A program made the position numbers and the translations under genes. Shown here piece after piece: positions 30,728 to 41,264 of a stretch of DNA of 64,000 nucleotides (positions are counted from its first letter, which is position 1; each line of letters begins with the position of its first letter). The notes under the pieces are model-generated. The model was not told where the DNA came from and ran no database searches. It worked only from the letters and a program-made list of their open reading frames with translations. This stretch comes from Pseudo-nitzschia pungens (taxonomy: Eukaryota > Bacillariophyta > Bacillariophyceae > Bacillariales > Bacillariaceae): contig CM074766.1 of NCBI GenBank assembly GCA_037355855.1, forward strand, positions 3,038,001-3,102,000, read 5' to 3'.

Positions 30728-33700
30728 CTAGTTTTTCTTCCATGCGGTGGCCTCGCTGACAATGTACTGGTACTTGCGAGCGTGTTCTCGAATCACCAGG
30801 GGCATTTCCTCTTCGTGGATTTTCGTAAATCCATTCCCCTCCATGACCGCTTGCAGCTCGTCCTTGGAGCGGATTTCTTCGTTCGTGACCGGATCCAGGA
30901 ATCCTCCGAGCCACTTGCTGCGGGGGGTGAACTCCGTCAACCAGCTGAACGGGGTCACCATCACCACGATGCCGCCCGGGTTGACAATGCTTGCCAGGCT
31001 GTCGAGGCACTTGACGGGATCGGGCAAACGGCACAGCAGGTTGGCCATGATGATGCCGTCGTAGGTCGTGGTTTTCCCATCGTTCCCCTTGATGGGTTCC
31101 AGTTCTTCGATGTTGCAGGCGTCTCCGACAAAAAAGTTGACCCTGCCGGCGACCTCGGGAGTCACGCCCGGTTCCACAACGGCTTGTACCGTTTCGAAAA
31201 GTTCGGCTTCGATTGGGACCTTGAATTCCATCGTTTCTCCGGCTTGCATCCGTTTGGCAGCGTTGACAAAATTGTGACTGAAATCAAACGCATCGACGTG
31301 ATCAAAGGATTTGGCAAGTTCAAAGGAGGATCCTCCGACAGAACAGCCCATATCCAATACCTTGTTGGTGGTGCGCTCCGGATTGAGAGACGTCAACAAA
31401 TTTGCAACCCGCTGGGGGAAATGCGTTCCGTGCACGGGAGACTGGTTGTGGGGTAGAATTGGAGGAACTCCTTCCTTCACTCCCGACGAGGGGTAGTGAA
31501 GACCCAGATACATGTGTAAACTATCGTCCGTCTCGTACACATTGCCGCTGGCACCGTTGCCATCCTCGTCGGAGGACCCATGCGCTTCGGCTTGGGCAGC
31601 AGCTGCATCACGAGCTGCAACCTGACCTCCAAAATTTCCGGCAAAGAGATGAGTGGCGGGTGCATCCTCGTCCGATGCTACCAGGCGGAATCCAGAATGT
31701 TGCAAAAAGTGGGGTCGGAAATGGAATCGAGCAAAGACGGAGGCCTCGTCACCGGTGCTGACGAAGGATCCCCCCACGATCATGGAATGCTTGCCATCGA
31801 AGCAAGGCGTAGAGAAGTCGTCGTATACATGGTGTACCTCGAAGCCTTTCAATGGGTTGAAATGATCTTCCGTCCACTCCCAGGCATTCCCGGTTGTGTC
31901 ACGATGGCCTGTATGTGATGGGGCGAATTGATCCACGGGATTCTGAGAGGAGAAGGCAAGATTCAGGTTTGACCCGTTCGCTCCCGCGGGGAAATCTTCT
32001 CCCGACGTAACCATCACCTTGTCCGCCGAAACATCGTTGCGGGCTGCTTTCAAATTGCTGTCCTTGTGACGAATCACATGGTGTTCTGCCTCTGTCAGGA
32101 TCCGGTAGGCTCGCGACGTGGGAGAACCATCCTTTTTCGTCTGCGACAAAGCAAAACATTTCAAAACAACGACAACATTTTAGAACCAACTCGCGCATTT
32201 CAACCATGCAATTTCTTTGTTGGTTCGTATAAAAGTACGAGGAGGACAATCCCGTTCCAATCTTTTGCTGCTTTCGTACCTTCCAATCGCAAAAAGCCTT
32301 GGCCTCGTAATATGTGCAGTCGACCGGCCAATCCCACTGCATAGGCACAACGTCAAAGATGGTACGGAGATTGTATTCGTGGGATCCAGCTGGGCCGACC
32401 TGTTGCCAGAAAAACGGCCACTTGAGATTGCGATGCGTGCGCCACGCCCATCCGTCGTCGCACCAGTACTCTTGGGTCCGGTAGCCTCCTTCCTTGACGA
32501 ATTGGTAGTATTCACCGTTGGTGATCATGTACTCACTGGCGTAAAAGTCGGGCACGTCGACGGTTCGTTCACCGTACTCGTTGTCCCATCCATACGAGGG
32601 AAAATTCGCGGGCTTTCCCAAATCCACCGTATCGCTTTTCACCGGGATCATTTTGTTCGATGGGTAATCTACTCCCTCTACAGGGTGAGACGAGCGCGTG
32701 TCGTTGTAGGCCGATGGGTGAAGGGGAGGCCAATTTTTCGGTTCCTGAACCAGGTGTCTGGGTGCCTCGCGAAACAAAACCGAACTCGTTTCGAGATGGA
32801 TGCGCTCGTGTTCGTATCCCATAAAAAGGGCCCACATGGGATGGGATTGGTCCACCGTGACAGGGCCATTAGAATCGTCCAACGAAGGGTGGTTCATAAT
32901 GGCATCCTTGACAACTTCGTAGACTTGTTTGCGGTATTCGTGAACCTCACGAACCGTTGGCCAGAGCATGTCGTTCTTGTGCATGTCGTCCCAGAGCATT
33001 TCATCAACTCCAACCTCGAAAATGCTTTCGAAGTAGGCGTTGCAAGGTTTGCTCAGGACACCGCTCACTCGAAGTTTGTTGATGTACAGGCATGCCGTGT
33101 GGCCGTAATAAAAGATTTGGGGATGCCGCAATCCGTGCGGTGGTGGTCGGTAGAAATATTCTTCGCCGTTCAATCCAGCGAACAATGTCTCGTACAAGGT
33201 CCATGAATTATCAAAATATTCCAATGCAGATTCGCGCGTAACGGCATCGAGTCGTGGCAATGGCAAGGAACGGACGATCTCCTTCGCATCAACGCCCGGA
33301 CAGATTTTGGGTTGCTTTCCTGTAAACCATTCGTCGGGATCGCGGGGTCCGGTGAGCCATTCGTTGTTGTCCGAGCGACCAAGATTGATCATCCAGGCCT
33401 CGTCGTGGGACAATGATCCTTCGCCGACGGTATCGCGAGTGGTAGTCTTGTTTTGTATTCGTGCATAATCTTGCTCCTCGTAGGAATCAGCGTACGCAGC
33501 CATCGTTGACTTCCAGCGCGTAGAGAGTACATCCGACGTCGAAGAGAAGGGAACACGGGCGCGGGATGGCAAACTTCTTTCTCCGGTAATCATTGATTTG
33601 GAAGAAACACCATCACCATGAATAGAAAGGGGGTAGCGTGTTCGGTTCTTTCCAAGCCGATAACGACCCGATGAAAAAGTGGAGTGGCTGCGACGACTTT

Positions 33701-33770
33701 TGTTCCTTGCCAGTTCGCGGAACGCCATCGAAGCAGATGTAACGCGGGCAGCCAAGGGGGAAAGCATCAT
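30728..33770 (-). CDS. ovoA: OvoA-type 5-histidylcysteine sulfoxide synthase with fused methyltransferase (ovothiol biosynthesis), two exons
   Basis: About 967 residues; exon 1 is 33770-32280, the 139-bp intron 32279-32141, and exon 2 is 32140-30728. The DinB-like domain carries the iron-binding H-x3-H-x-E as HERIHLE (321-327) and an upstream His in YYGHTACLY. The FGE-sulfatase-like domain follows, with GNAWEWTEDHF and GGSFVSTGDEAS. After a linker containing YETDDSLHMYLGLHY comes an S-adenosylmethionine methyltransferase with VLDMGCSVGGSS. OvoA joins cysteine sulfur to histidine and methylates the thiol, giving the redox thiohistidine ovothiol. The first 90 or so residues are rich in Ser and Arg with few acids, like a mitochondrial presequence; this is inference. 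The start is the first ATG; the frame is open five codons further. Confidence 0.9.
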
Positions 33771-33994
33771 TTCGATTACGGTCACTCCTTATTGCAACAA
33801 AGATCCAAGATAGTTGTGATAACAGAATTGTAAATCTAGTACAGTAATATGAGCACAAAATTGCCATACATGTGGTGTACAAACACGAAGTGAGCCATTC
33901 ACTCTCAAAAGAAGGCCTGTAGCATTTGTTTCGCCGATCGCCCTTCATTGAAAGATCTGTTCATCTGTGATCTCCGCAAACAAAACTTAGGGTT

Positions 33995-34050
33995 CTCAAT
34001 ATTTCCTGAACAATGGAAGATGAATCTTCCATTGTTCAGGAAATATTGAG
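33995..34050. repeat. Perfect 27-bp inverted repeat with a 2-base centre
   Basis: 33995-34021 is the exact reverse complement of 34024-34050, separated by GA. The arms begin CTCAATATTTCC and reach the centre with GGAAGAT. It would form a cruciform or, if transcribed, a tight RNA hairpin. It lies about 225 bp upstream of the OvoA start codon. Confidence 0.9.
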
Positions 34051-34264
34051 TTCACGAATAATCCTGACCAATCAACAAACAATAAAATAATACGTGGCTG
34101 AGTCGACAGAGGAGAATGGAAAAGGGTAGCATTATATACTTTATCGCTACGGTAATAGGCCCATTGGTTTCGTTTTCATGTTATATCTAAAGGGATTGAC
34201 GATTCAATTCTGTTGGAAAAGTCTTAAATAACTTTGGTATTGGGACGAAAATAAAATTGATAAG

Positions 34265-34641
34265 CTGAACATTTTGAGAATGGCTGAAGTTGCTTAAAAA
34301 GATTACCTAAAATGGGGTTAAAAGAAAGGAGATCGAATTCAAATAACGAAAACTTTTATCAACAACCATAAGCGAAGATAATGACTCATTTACTTCAGCG
34401 TACTTCCGTCGGTGGTCAGAATGTTGCATAGAGAGAAAAAATGAATTTATTATTGCTCTGATGATTTTTCTGAACATTTTGAGAATGGCTGACGTTGCTT
34501 AAAAAAGATTACCTAAAATGGGGTCAAACGAGACGACTTCGAATTCAAATAACGGAAAGCTTTATCAACAGCCATAAGCGAAGATAGTCAGAATGTTGCA
34601 TAGAGAGAAAAATGCATTTATTATTGCTCTGATGATTTTTC
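34265..34641. repeat. Diverged tandem duplication, period about 205 bp
   Basis: CTGAACATTTTGAGAATGGC at 34265 recurs at 34470, and both units end with TTGCTCTGATGATTTTTC. The second unit lacks about 35 bases found in the first (around 34383-34417). No coding potential. Confidence 0.8.
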
Positions 34642-35239
34642 TTTTCGTGAAATTAGAGCTCCTCCATTCTAATCGTGACCGACGCTGTAAGTCCATTCTG
34701 CGCCTGAACCACATCACCACTTCTGATGGATTACTCCAGTTCTTGTTTGATTGAGAGTGTCCTCAGCCTCCTCAATTAGAATGTGACTGCAGTCATTCTC
34801 ATTTGGCATGAAGCTCATTTTTATACTACTAATAATAGTTGGAACGGTAAGGTTACATTAGGAACTTGAAAGTGTTAAAATTAATCTTACCGTTCTGTGA
34901 TGAAAACATTTGCGTTGTCCTAGTACTACGTAACCTTACTATATCGTTTAGTAGGGGCGGAAAAATCTACTGTGCCACAGTTGATTTTGACCATCTTTAT
35001 TTCAGAGTCATGTTAGTCAAATATCAGTTTTTTACTTATCTGATGAGTCCTATTGGTTAATTCTTTGACACCATAGGATCCGACCATCACAAACATACTG
35101 TCGTCTGTCATGCTCACACGAGAACACATACCAATTTGAGAAATATGAGAAGACAGTGTGTCGATGATGGTTCTTTCCAAAAAAATGAACAAAAAACACA
35201 ACAAAAAACACGTACATGAAGATTGAATCGAACTAGTCA

Positions 35240-35263
35240 CGTCCGAAAACTGTTTCGCGACCC
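35240..35263 (+). repeat. Left terminal inverted repeat of the 8.1-kb transposon
   Basis: 24 bases, an exact reverse complement of 43306-43329. Starts CGTCCGAAAAC; the next base differs between the ends. Confidence 0.8.
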
Positions 35264-35852
35264 CTCCCAAGAATTTATTTAGGGGGGTCGCGATTTATTC
35301 CTGGCTCATTTTGACGTAGCTCGATTCCTAGCTCTCTCCCGATTCGCAACCCCCAATCGCGACCCAGTTACTACCTCAATTACGAGAAAAAACAATAAAA
35401 AAAAAAAAATTCATACTCGACCCGATTTTTTTTAAGACTCAAATATTTTTTCTTCAGTCACTTAATCAAATTAATCAATATTTTCAAAAAAATTATTTGT
35501 TTTCTCAAAATAATTCCCCCCTTCCCCCAATTTTTTTTAATCTGACTCATTATTACCGACCCTACCATCATTATATATTATGAGACTGTTGCAGAAATTC
35601 ACTCCCAAAAATTGATTTCTCATCCCGACACAAAGTATTTCCCATCACACCCCTCAAGAAATTCATCACAAAAATCACAATTATTACCCGAAGCCCAGGA
35701 ATCGCGACCCCCATGAAAAAAAATTTTGAAACACTATGATGCAAAATATAAGTCTTTCTTTTGATAAATATTGATATTACTCTAATAATTGTTTATTCTC
35801 TGTTCAATTTTCTCACACACGCACACACAAATTTTGGTTCGTTAAAAGAAGT

Positions 35853-36030
35853 CGTCGTCCTTGAAATCGTCGTTGCTCTTCGCTCCGATTGCCTTCGTCT
35901 CCGTCGTCCTCCCTGAAGTCGTCGTTGCTCTTCACTTCGATTGTCTTCTTCGTCGTCCTCGAAGTCATCGTTGCTCTTCGCTCCGATCGCCTTCGTTGTC
36001 CTCGACATCGTCGTTGCTCTTCGCTTCGAT
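35853..36030 (-). repeat. Minisatellite of about 45 bp units
   Basis: About four imperfect units, each containing (minus strand) GCGAAGAGCAACGA followed by an acidic-coding GAGGACGAC segment. Frames through it would encode repeated SEEQRR, but they lie after the stop of the unknown gene and have no start of their own, so I treat it as noncoding. Confidence 0.6.
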
Positions 36031-36077
36031 TGGCTTCGTCCTCATGCACATCACACAAATTTTGGTTCAAAAGATTT

Positions 36078-37678
36078 TTAAAGACTGGCCAACGCGATAT
36101 CGTTACTGCCAGTAAAGTCCTCCTCATCTTCATTTACATCTAGCAAAGCTTGTAGCTCCGGACTAATGTATTCAGTAACTTCTTCCTCCTGCACCCAGTC
36201 CTCATCGTACGGACTGTTGTTGTTGTCATCGTTTTCACTCTCGCGACGGAGCCTCTCTCTCAATCTTTCCTCACACTCTCTACCCGTTCTCGGATTCTTC
36301 CTCAGCACATCAATCTCCCTGCACAAGTTATTGAACAGTGCTATACCTTCCTTCGACCATGATTGCTCCTCTCCACTGTATTGGTCACAAAATTTCTTTT
36401 TCTTCCTCCTTCTCACAATCCTGCCACCACCGTTCCTTTTTTGCTCAACATGATTCACCCAAACATCATACTCATTATGAATCATCATCAATGCAAATGC
36501 TTCATCGCTTTCTGTGAATATTTCACTCAGCAAACATGTCGTCTTTTTCCATCTGTAGCCCCTCTCTATTGGAGAGATGCTTGATAGAATCCGAGTCACA
36601 AAGTAATAAAAATCATCATTTTCACTGTTGTTGTCATACCTTCTGTACCCTGGGTTCAGTCCCAGCTTCTTTCTACTACTAGTTTCACTACTACTAGTAC
36701 TCTCCCGCATCACAATCTCCACTTTACCTGGAAAGGAATCTGGCACAATGCCTTCGCGATCGAGTGTGTCCTCTAGTACGACGCGTACACAGGAGTAGAA
36801 AGTGTTAGAGTAGCAGGGGAGGATATACCATCAATCTCAACCAAGCAGTAATAGCAACCAATTTATTCACTTAGTAAGCACGTACCGAGAAAATGTTTTC
36901 TAGCCAAAGTTTGAGCATTGTGCCGCAGCGTGGAAAGACCCTTGTACACCAACCTTCTGTTAAAACCATAAAAAATTTCAAATGAAATACCATGGGGTGG
37001 AACGACAGCTCGGGACGCAATCGCTTTCTTCAAAATTTTTTTGACCTTATTTTCATCCACGATAAACTTCATGCTACGAAACCAACTATTTCTTATGTGC
37101 CGTGTCAACTGTGCTTCCAAACCCGCGTCTTTTTGATGTTTCTTAAGTTTATCCGATTGCGCCTTAGTTATCTCTAATTTTGCTTCACTTACGGTTCGTA
37201 CCATCTGTGGCTTTGGCTTCTTCCCTGTTGTAGTTGCCTCCAGCGTGGGTTCTTCTTTTTTTGTATCCTTCTGCAGTGTTGTCACATCCCTCTCTAAAGA
37301 AGCTACTTTCTGCTGGCTCTCTTTTAGCTGTTGCAGCAATGCTTCGTATGTGGGTCTTGGTGTTGTTTTGGTACCGGTCGTAATCGGTCTTGGTGTAACA
37401 ACACCCGGGGCGGCGGGGGGTTTGTTGGTTGGTGGTGTGGTACCAACGAAAACCGCGGTCGGGTTGTTCTTGGTTCTTTTATTTTTTTCATCAGCACCAC
37501 CTGAGGTGGGTGGTAGTTTTCGACTTGTCTTTGGGTTCGATTTCGTAGGGGTAATACTAGCAGTAGTATCAGCACCTGTATTAGCATTGGAGACAATTTT
37601 TCCACTTCGATTCTTTCTTGGTGCATTGCAATCTGATTTCTTTTCTATTTGCTGATACTCATCATATACGGTAGGCAT
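36078..37678 (-). CDS. Unknown two-exon protein carried by the 8.1-kb transposon
   Basis: About 495 residues; exon 1 is 37678-36886, the intron 36885-36773, and exon 2 is 36772-36078, with phase preserved. The N-terminal 110 residues are disordered (Lys, Thr, Pro). A coiled coil follows (YEALLQQLKESQQKVASLER). Next comes a folded basic segment (IRNSWFRSMKFI, KKILKKAIASRAV, FYGFNRRLVYKGLSTLRHNA) and, in exon 2, another ordered part (FALMMIHNEYDVWVNHVE). The C-terminus is Arg-rich then acidic. I know no family for it. Its place inside the inverted repeats suggests a second transposon protein, for example a DNA-binding or accessory factor. A possible extra 5' exon lies near 37810-37945 (QRCAQVDRKKLWRGWESS), but I could not join it with confidence. 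Confidence 0.55.
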
Positions 37679-38460
37679 TGTTTCGGGCGTCGGAAGTAAA
37701 AAAAATATGAAGTAAAAAAAATATGTGAAGCCATAAAATTGTGAACACAGTTTTTTCACTACTACTAACAAAAAACCTGTTAATCATTTTCCTTTCACCA
37801 TCCACGCAACTTGTAATGGCATACACTTCACTATGGAAATTGTAGGTGACGTGGCCAAATGTTTTAGAGGATTCCCACCCGCGCCATAATTTTTTTCTAT
37901 CCACCTGTGCACATCTCTGTTCATTCTCTACTGTACCCATACGGTATTCACTATTGATTGTATTTTTGGCTCTACTATTCCCTGCGGGACAGTAGGTAGA
38001 AATTACTAGTAGTAGTACTACTACATAAGTATACCAGCAGTAGCAGAAGTTCAACTACTACGCATACGTACAGTAGTACCGGCAGTGATAGAACCAAATA
38101 TATAATGACAATATCCACGGCTGAAATAAAAGGATCGTACCGTCTCTGTGGTATCATTGTGGTCACAAGGATCAGATGCGGCAGGATGGAATCCTTCACA
38201 AGAATTATATTTTTCTTCGCCAATGGGCTAGATTACTATTTTTTTTGTCAGATTTTTCATCCTGCTTTATTCTATTTTATATTCTTGGACATACCAGTAA
38301 CCAAACAATCACCATTATCTTACATAGCCACTTGTGTATCCATGCATTTTTAACACTCTAAGACAAGAAAACATTGGTCAGTATGATGCCTGTTCCGGAA
38401 AACAGCATATTTTGGGGTGGATTTTGGTCAACCGAGGATTTTTTTTACAAAGCAAGTGTC

Positions 38461-39437
38461 ACATCCAAAATATAATTGGTAGCAACTTTATACCCTTTTA
38501 GTGTTCTAATAGATGCATATACTGACCATTATTCAGTGCAGAACACAAATAATCTAGGACAATTTCACCCATGCACAGGAAATTTGCACATTCTGTGCTG
38601 TAATTTTGTGTTCCCAGAATTTCTCTAAGAAATCAGAACTTACATCCGAAATATAATTGGTAGCAACTTTATACCCTTTTAGTATTCTAATTGATGCATA
38701 TACTCACCATTATTCAGTGCAGAACACAAATAATCTAGGACAATTTCACCCATGCACAGGAAATTTGCACATTCTGTGCTGTAATTTTGTGTTCCCAGAA
38801 TTTCTCTAAGAAATCAGAACTTACATCCGAAATATAATTGGTAGCAACTTTATACCCTTTTAGTATTCTAATTGATGCATATACTCACCATTATTCAGTG
38901 CGGAACACAAATAATCTAGGACAATTTCACCCATCCACAGGAAATTTGCACATTCTGTGCTTTAATTTTGTGTTCCCAGAATTTCTCTAAGAAATCAGAA
39001 CTTACATCCGAAATATAATTGGTAGCAACTTTATACCCTTTTAGTATTCTAATTGATGCATATACTCACCATTATTCAGTGCGGAACACAAATAATCTAG
39101 GACAATTTCACCCATCCACAGGAAATTTGCACATTCTGTGCTTTAATTTTGTGTTCCCAGAATTTCTCTAAGAAATCAGAACTTACATCCGAAATATAAT
39201 TGGTAGCAACTTTATACCCTTTTAGTATTCTAATTGATGCATATACTCACCATTATTCAGTGCGGAACACAAATAATCTAGGACAATTTCACCCATCCAC
39301 AGGAAATTTGCACATTCTGTGCTGTAATTTTGTGTTCCCAGAATTTCTCTAAGAAATCAGAACTTACATCCGAAATATAATTGGTAGCAACTTTATACCC
39401 TTTTAGTATTCTAATTGATGCATATACCCACCATTAT
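38461..39437. repeat. 181-bp tandem satellite, about 5.4 units
   Basis: ACATCCRAAATATAATTGG recurs at 38461, 38642, 38823, 39004, 39185 and 39366, an exact 181-base period. Internal units differ by only one to three bases (for example GTGCAG/GTGCGG, CATGCAC/CATCCAC, CTGTAAT/CTTTAAT). The outer units are slightly more diverged. No open frame runs through it. It is inside the 8.1-kb transposon, between its two gene blocks. Confidence 0.92.
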
Positions 39438-39590
39438 TTAAAGTATTCAAAAAGAAGTATTCAAACATTACGAATTATTCACAATTTATTAGATAAAATT
39501 ACCAAATCACATTATACTATCTTTTATAATATTCCATGACACGCCCGTTGTCTTCCTTTTCTTGTTGGGTGTACCAAATTTTGCAGACTC

Positions 39591-41264
39591 CTACTTCTGT
39601 TGTGCCCCTGCTGGAGGCTTTTTCTCTGGCTTCGGTGGACCTGGTGGAGGATGCTTCTTCATATGAGGTGGAAGGTTGGACGTTGAGTTCTGTATCCTCT
39701 TCCCCTTTTTTTTCCTTTTCTTCTTTTTCACTCTGTCTTGTTCAGTCTCCTGTTCCTTGTTTTGAACACTATTACTGAGGCTTGCTAATTTCTTCTTCTC
39801 GTCCCCCCTTCTTTTCTGGTTGACGTTCTCGTGGGCGACTACGAAACAATTTTTCTTTCCTTCACGGACCGCATCATTCCCTTTCTTCTTGTAGCGTTGC
39901 TGCTCGCCCATCACAGCATTCACCGAGCGACGGAACAACCCTTTTTCTTCTGTTGTCATAGCTTTAGTCTCCTCCCGAACGATATCTTCCATCTGTTTCT
40001 CCGTCCACTTTTCTATTTCAGAGGGGGACACACTCTTGATGTCATCACGTTTGAATTTCCCATTTGTTGCCGGCGCAGCATCACCGAAGTTCCTATCGAA
40101 ATAATCTTCCACAGTTTGTGTGTGATATGGTCCTGTCTCTTCACACTTGTTCTCCTTAAACCAATTGCCAGCACTGATTAATTGATCACCAATTTTTTTT
40201 CTATATAGGTCAAATGCGGGATCGACAAGAAATGTGAGTTTTGGTCCTTTCTTTCTCTGATAGTCCCAATCGGACTCAAAATTTGATTTAGCACTTGTTC
40301 TTGGAATGATGTCGTCGTAGGAACCCAGAAAGTTAATAAAGCCGGGACTTTCTTTTTGTTTTGTCATATCTCCATAGGTGCTGCAAAACTGAAGTTCTTT
40401 TACGTTTTTTGCAACCGTTGTTAGTTTTCCTCTAACGCCTTTGTCTTTCATGTTCTTGGCATTTTTTGGCTGTGTACTTTGTTTGCGGCCGAGCCTGCGT
40501 TCAATCCGTACCTCGTTATTGTCATAGTCGATTTTTTTGTTATTTTTTGGGTTTGTGGCTTCGTTCGCTTTAGGAACGTCGTCCTCCACAGCCCCGATGG
40601 CTTTGTTTTGGTTTGTGGCTTCGTTCGCTTTAGGCTCGTCGTCTTCCCCACCCCTGTCGTTGGCTTTGGCATCGTCGTCTTCGCTCGAATCATCGTCCTC
40701 GCTCAAATCGTCGGCACCACGAGCCTCGAAAGAATTGTTGGTTTTTCGGTCATCGTTGCCCTTGGCCCCGACGGGAGGATTACCTTTCTTTTCCTTTCGG
40801 TCCTTGTCTTCGTCATCGCTCGAATCGTCGTCTTCGCTTGAATCGTCGGCACCACGAGCCTCGAAAGAATTGTTGGTTTTGCGGTCGTCGTTGCCCTTGG
40901 CCCCGACGGGAGGATTACCTTTCTTTTCCTTTCGGTCCTTGTCTTCGTCATCGCTCGAATCGTCGTCTTCGCTTGAATCGTCGGCACCACGAGCCTCGAA
41001 AGAATTGTTGGTTTTGCGGTCGTCGTTGCCCTTGGCCCCGACGGGAGGATCGTCATTATCTTTCTTTTCGTTTCGGTCATCTTCTTCGTTTTCCTTCAAA
41101 TCCGGAGAAGAATTAGTAGTTTGGCGAAGAACATCCTGCAAAGTGATATAGTCTTGGTCATTGTCAGGATCGTCGGTTCCCTTAGCCCCGACGGAAGGAT
41201 TAGTTTTATTTTGTTCATCGGCCTCGCCTTCGTTATCCCAATTTTCCCATGGGAAGTCAGGCAT
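39591..41264 (-). CDS. Acidic repeat protein companion of the Tnp2-like transposase
   Basis: 557 residues from the ATG at 41264 (MPDFPWENWD). The N-terminal 210 residues are very acidic and contain a 45-residue unit (GADDSSEDDDSS, then PPVGAKGNDDRK, then NNSFEARG) in nearly three copies, matching a 135-bp DNA repeat at 40711, 40846 and 40981. The middle is more ordered (GFINFLGSYDDIIPR, FLVDPAFDLYRKKIGDQL, YFDRNFGDAAPA). The end is Lys-rich and then Pro-rich (PPPGPPKPEKKPP). Its frame overlaps the 3' part of the transposase frame for 169 bases in another register, so the two may be joined by splicing or frameshifting, or be separate ORFs. No known domain is recognised. Confidence 0.5.
   Translation of the reverse strand: MPDFPWENWDNEGEADEQNKTNPSVGAKGTDDPDNDQDYITLQDVLRQTTNSSPDLKENEEDDRNEKKDNDDPPVGAKGNDDRKTNNSFEARGADDSSEDDDSSDDEDKDRKEKKGNPPVGAKGNDDRKTNNSFEARGADDSSEDDDSSDDEDKDRKEKKGNPPVGAKGNDDRKTNNSFEARGADDLSEDDDSSEDDDAKANDRGGEDDEPKANEATNQNKAIGAVEDDVPKANEATNPKNNKKIDYDNNEVRIERRLGRKQSTQPKNAKNMKDKGVRGKLTTVAKNVKELQFCSTYGDMTKQKESPGFINFLGSYDDIIPRTSAKSNFESDWDYQRKKGPKLTFLVDPAFDLYRKKIGDQLISAGNWFKENKCEETGPYHTQTVEDYFDRNFGDAAPATNGKFKRDDIKSVSPSEIEKWTEKQMEDIVREETKAMTTEEKGLFRRSVNAVMGEQQRYKKKGNDAVREGKKNCFVVAHENVNQKRRGDEKKKLASLSNSVQNKEQETEQDRVKKKKRKKKGKRIQNSTSNLPPHMKKHPPPGPPKPEKKPPAGAQQK

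Larger units (their letters stand above)
33771..35239. other. Spacer between OvoA and the 8.1-kb transposon
   Basis: No gene is supported. It contains a perfect long palindrome (33995-34050), a diverged tandem duplication (34265-34641) and, at 34942-34960, a 19-base stretch that is the exact reverse complement of 43571-43589. The OvoA promoter must lie at its left end. The frame of 64 codons at 34866-35060 has no features. Confidence 0.5.

Noticed and set aside
35793..36133. Arg/Glu repeat frames (SEEQRR) as a separate gene
   Set aside because: They arise from the minisatellite after the stop of the unknown gene, in several frames at once, without a start in good context.
38461..39437. Regular repeats as a CRISPR array
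   Set aside because: The whole 181-base unit is repeated, with no variable spacers between short repeats, and the context is a eukaryotic transposon.
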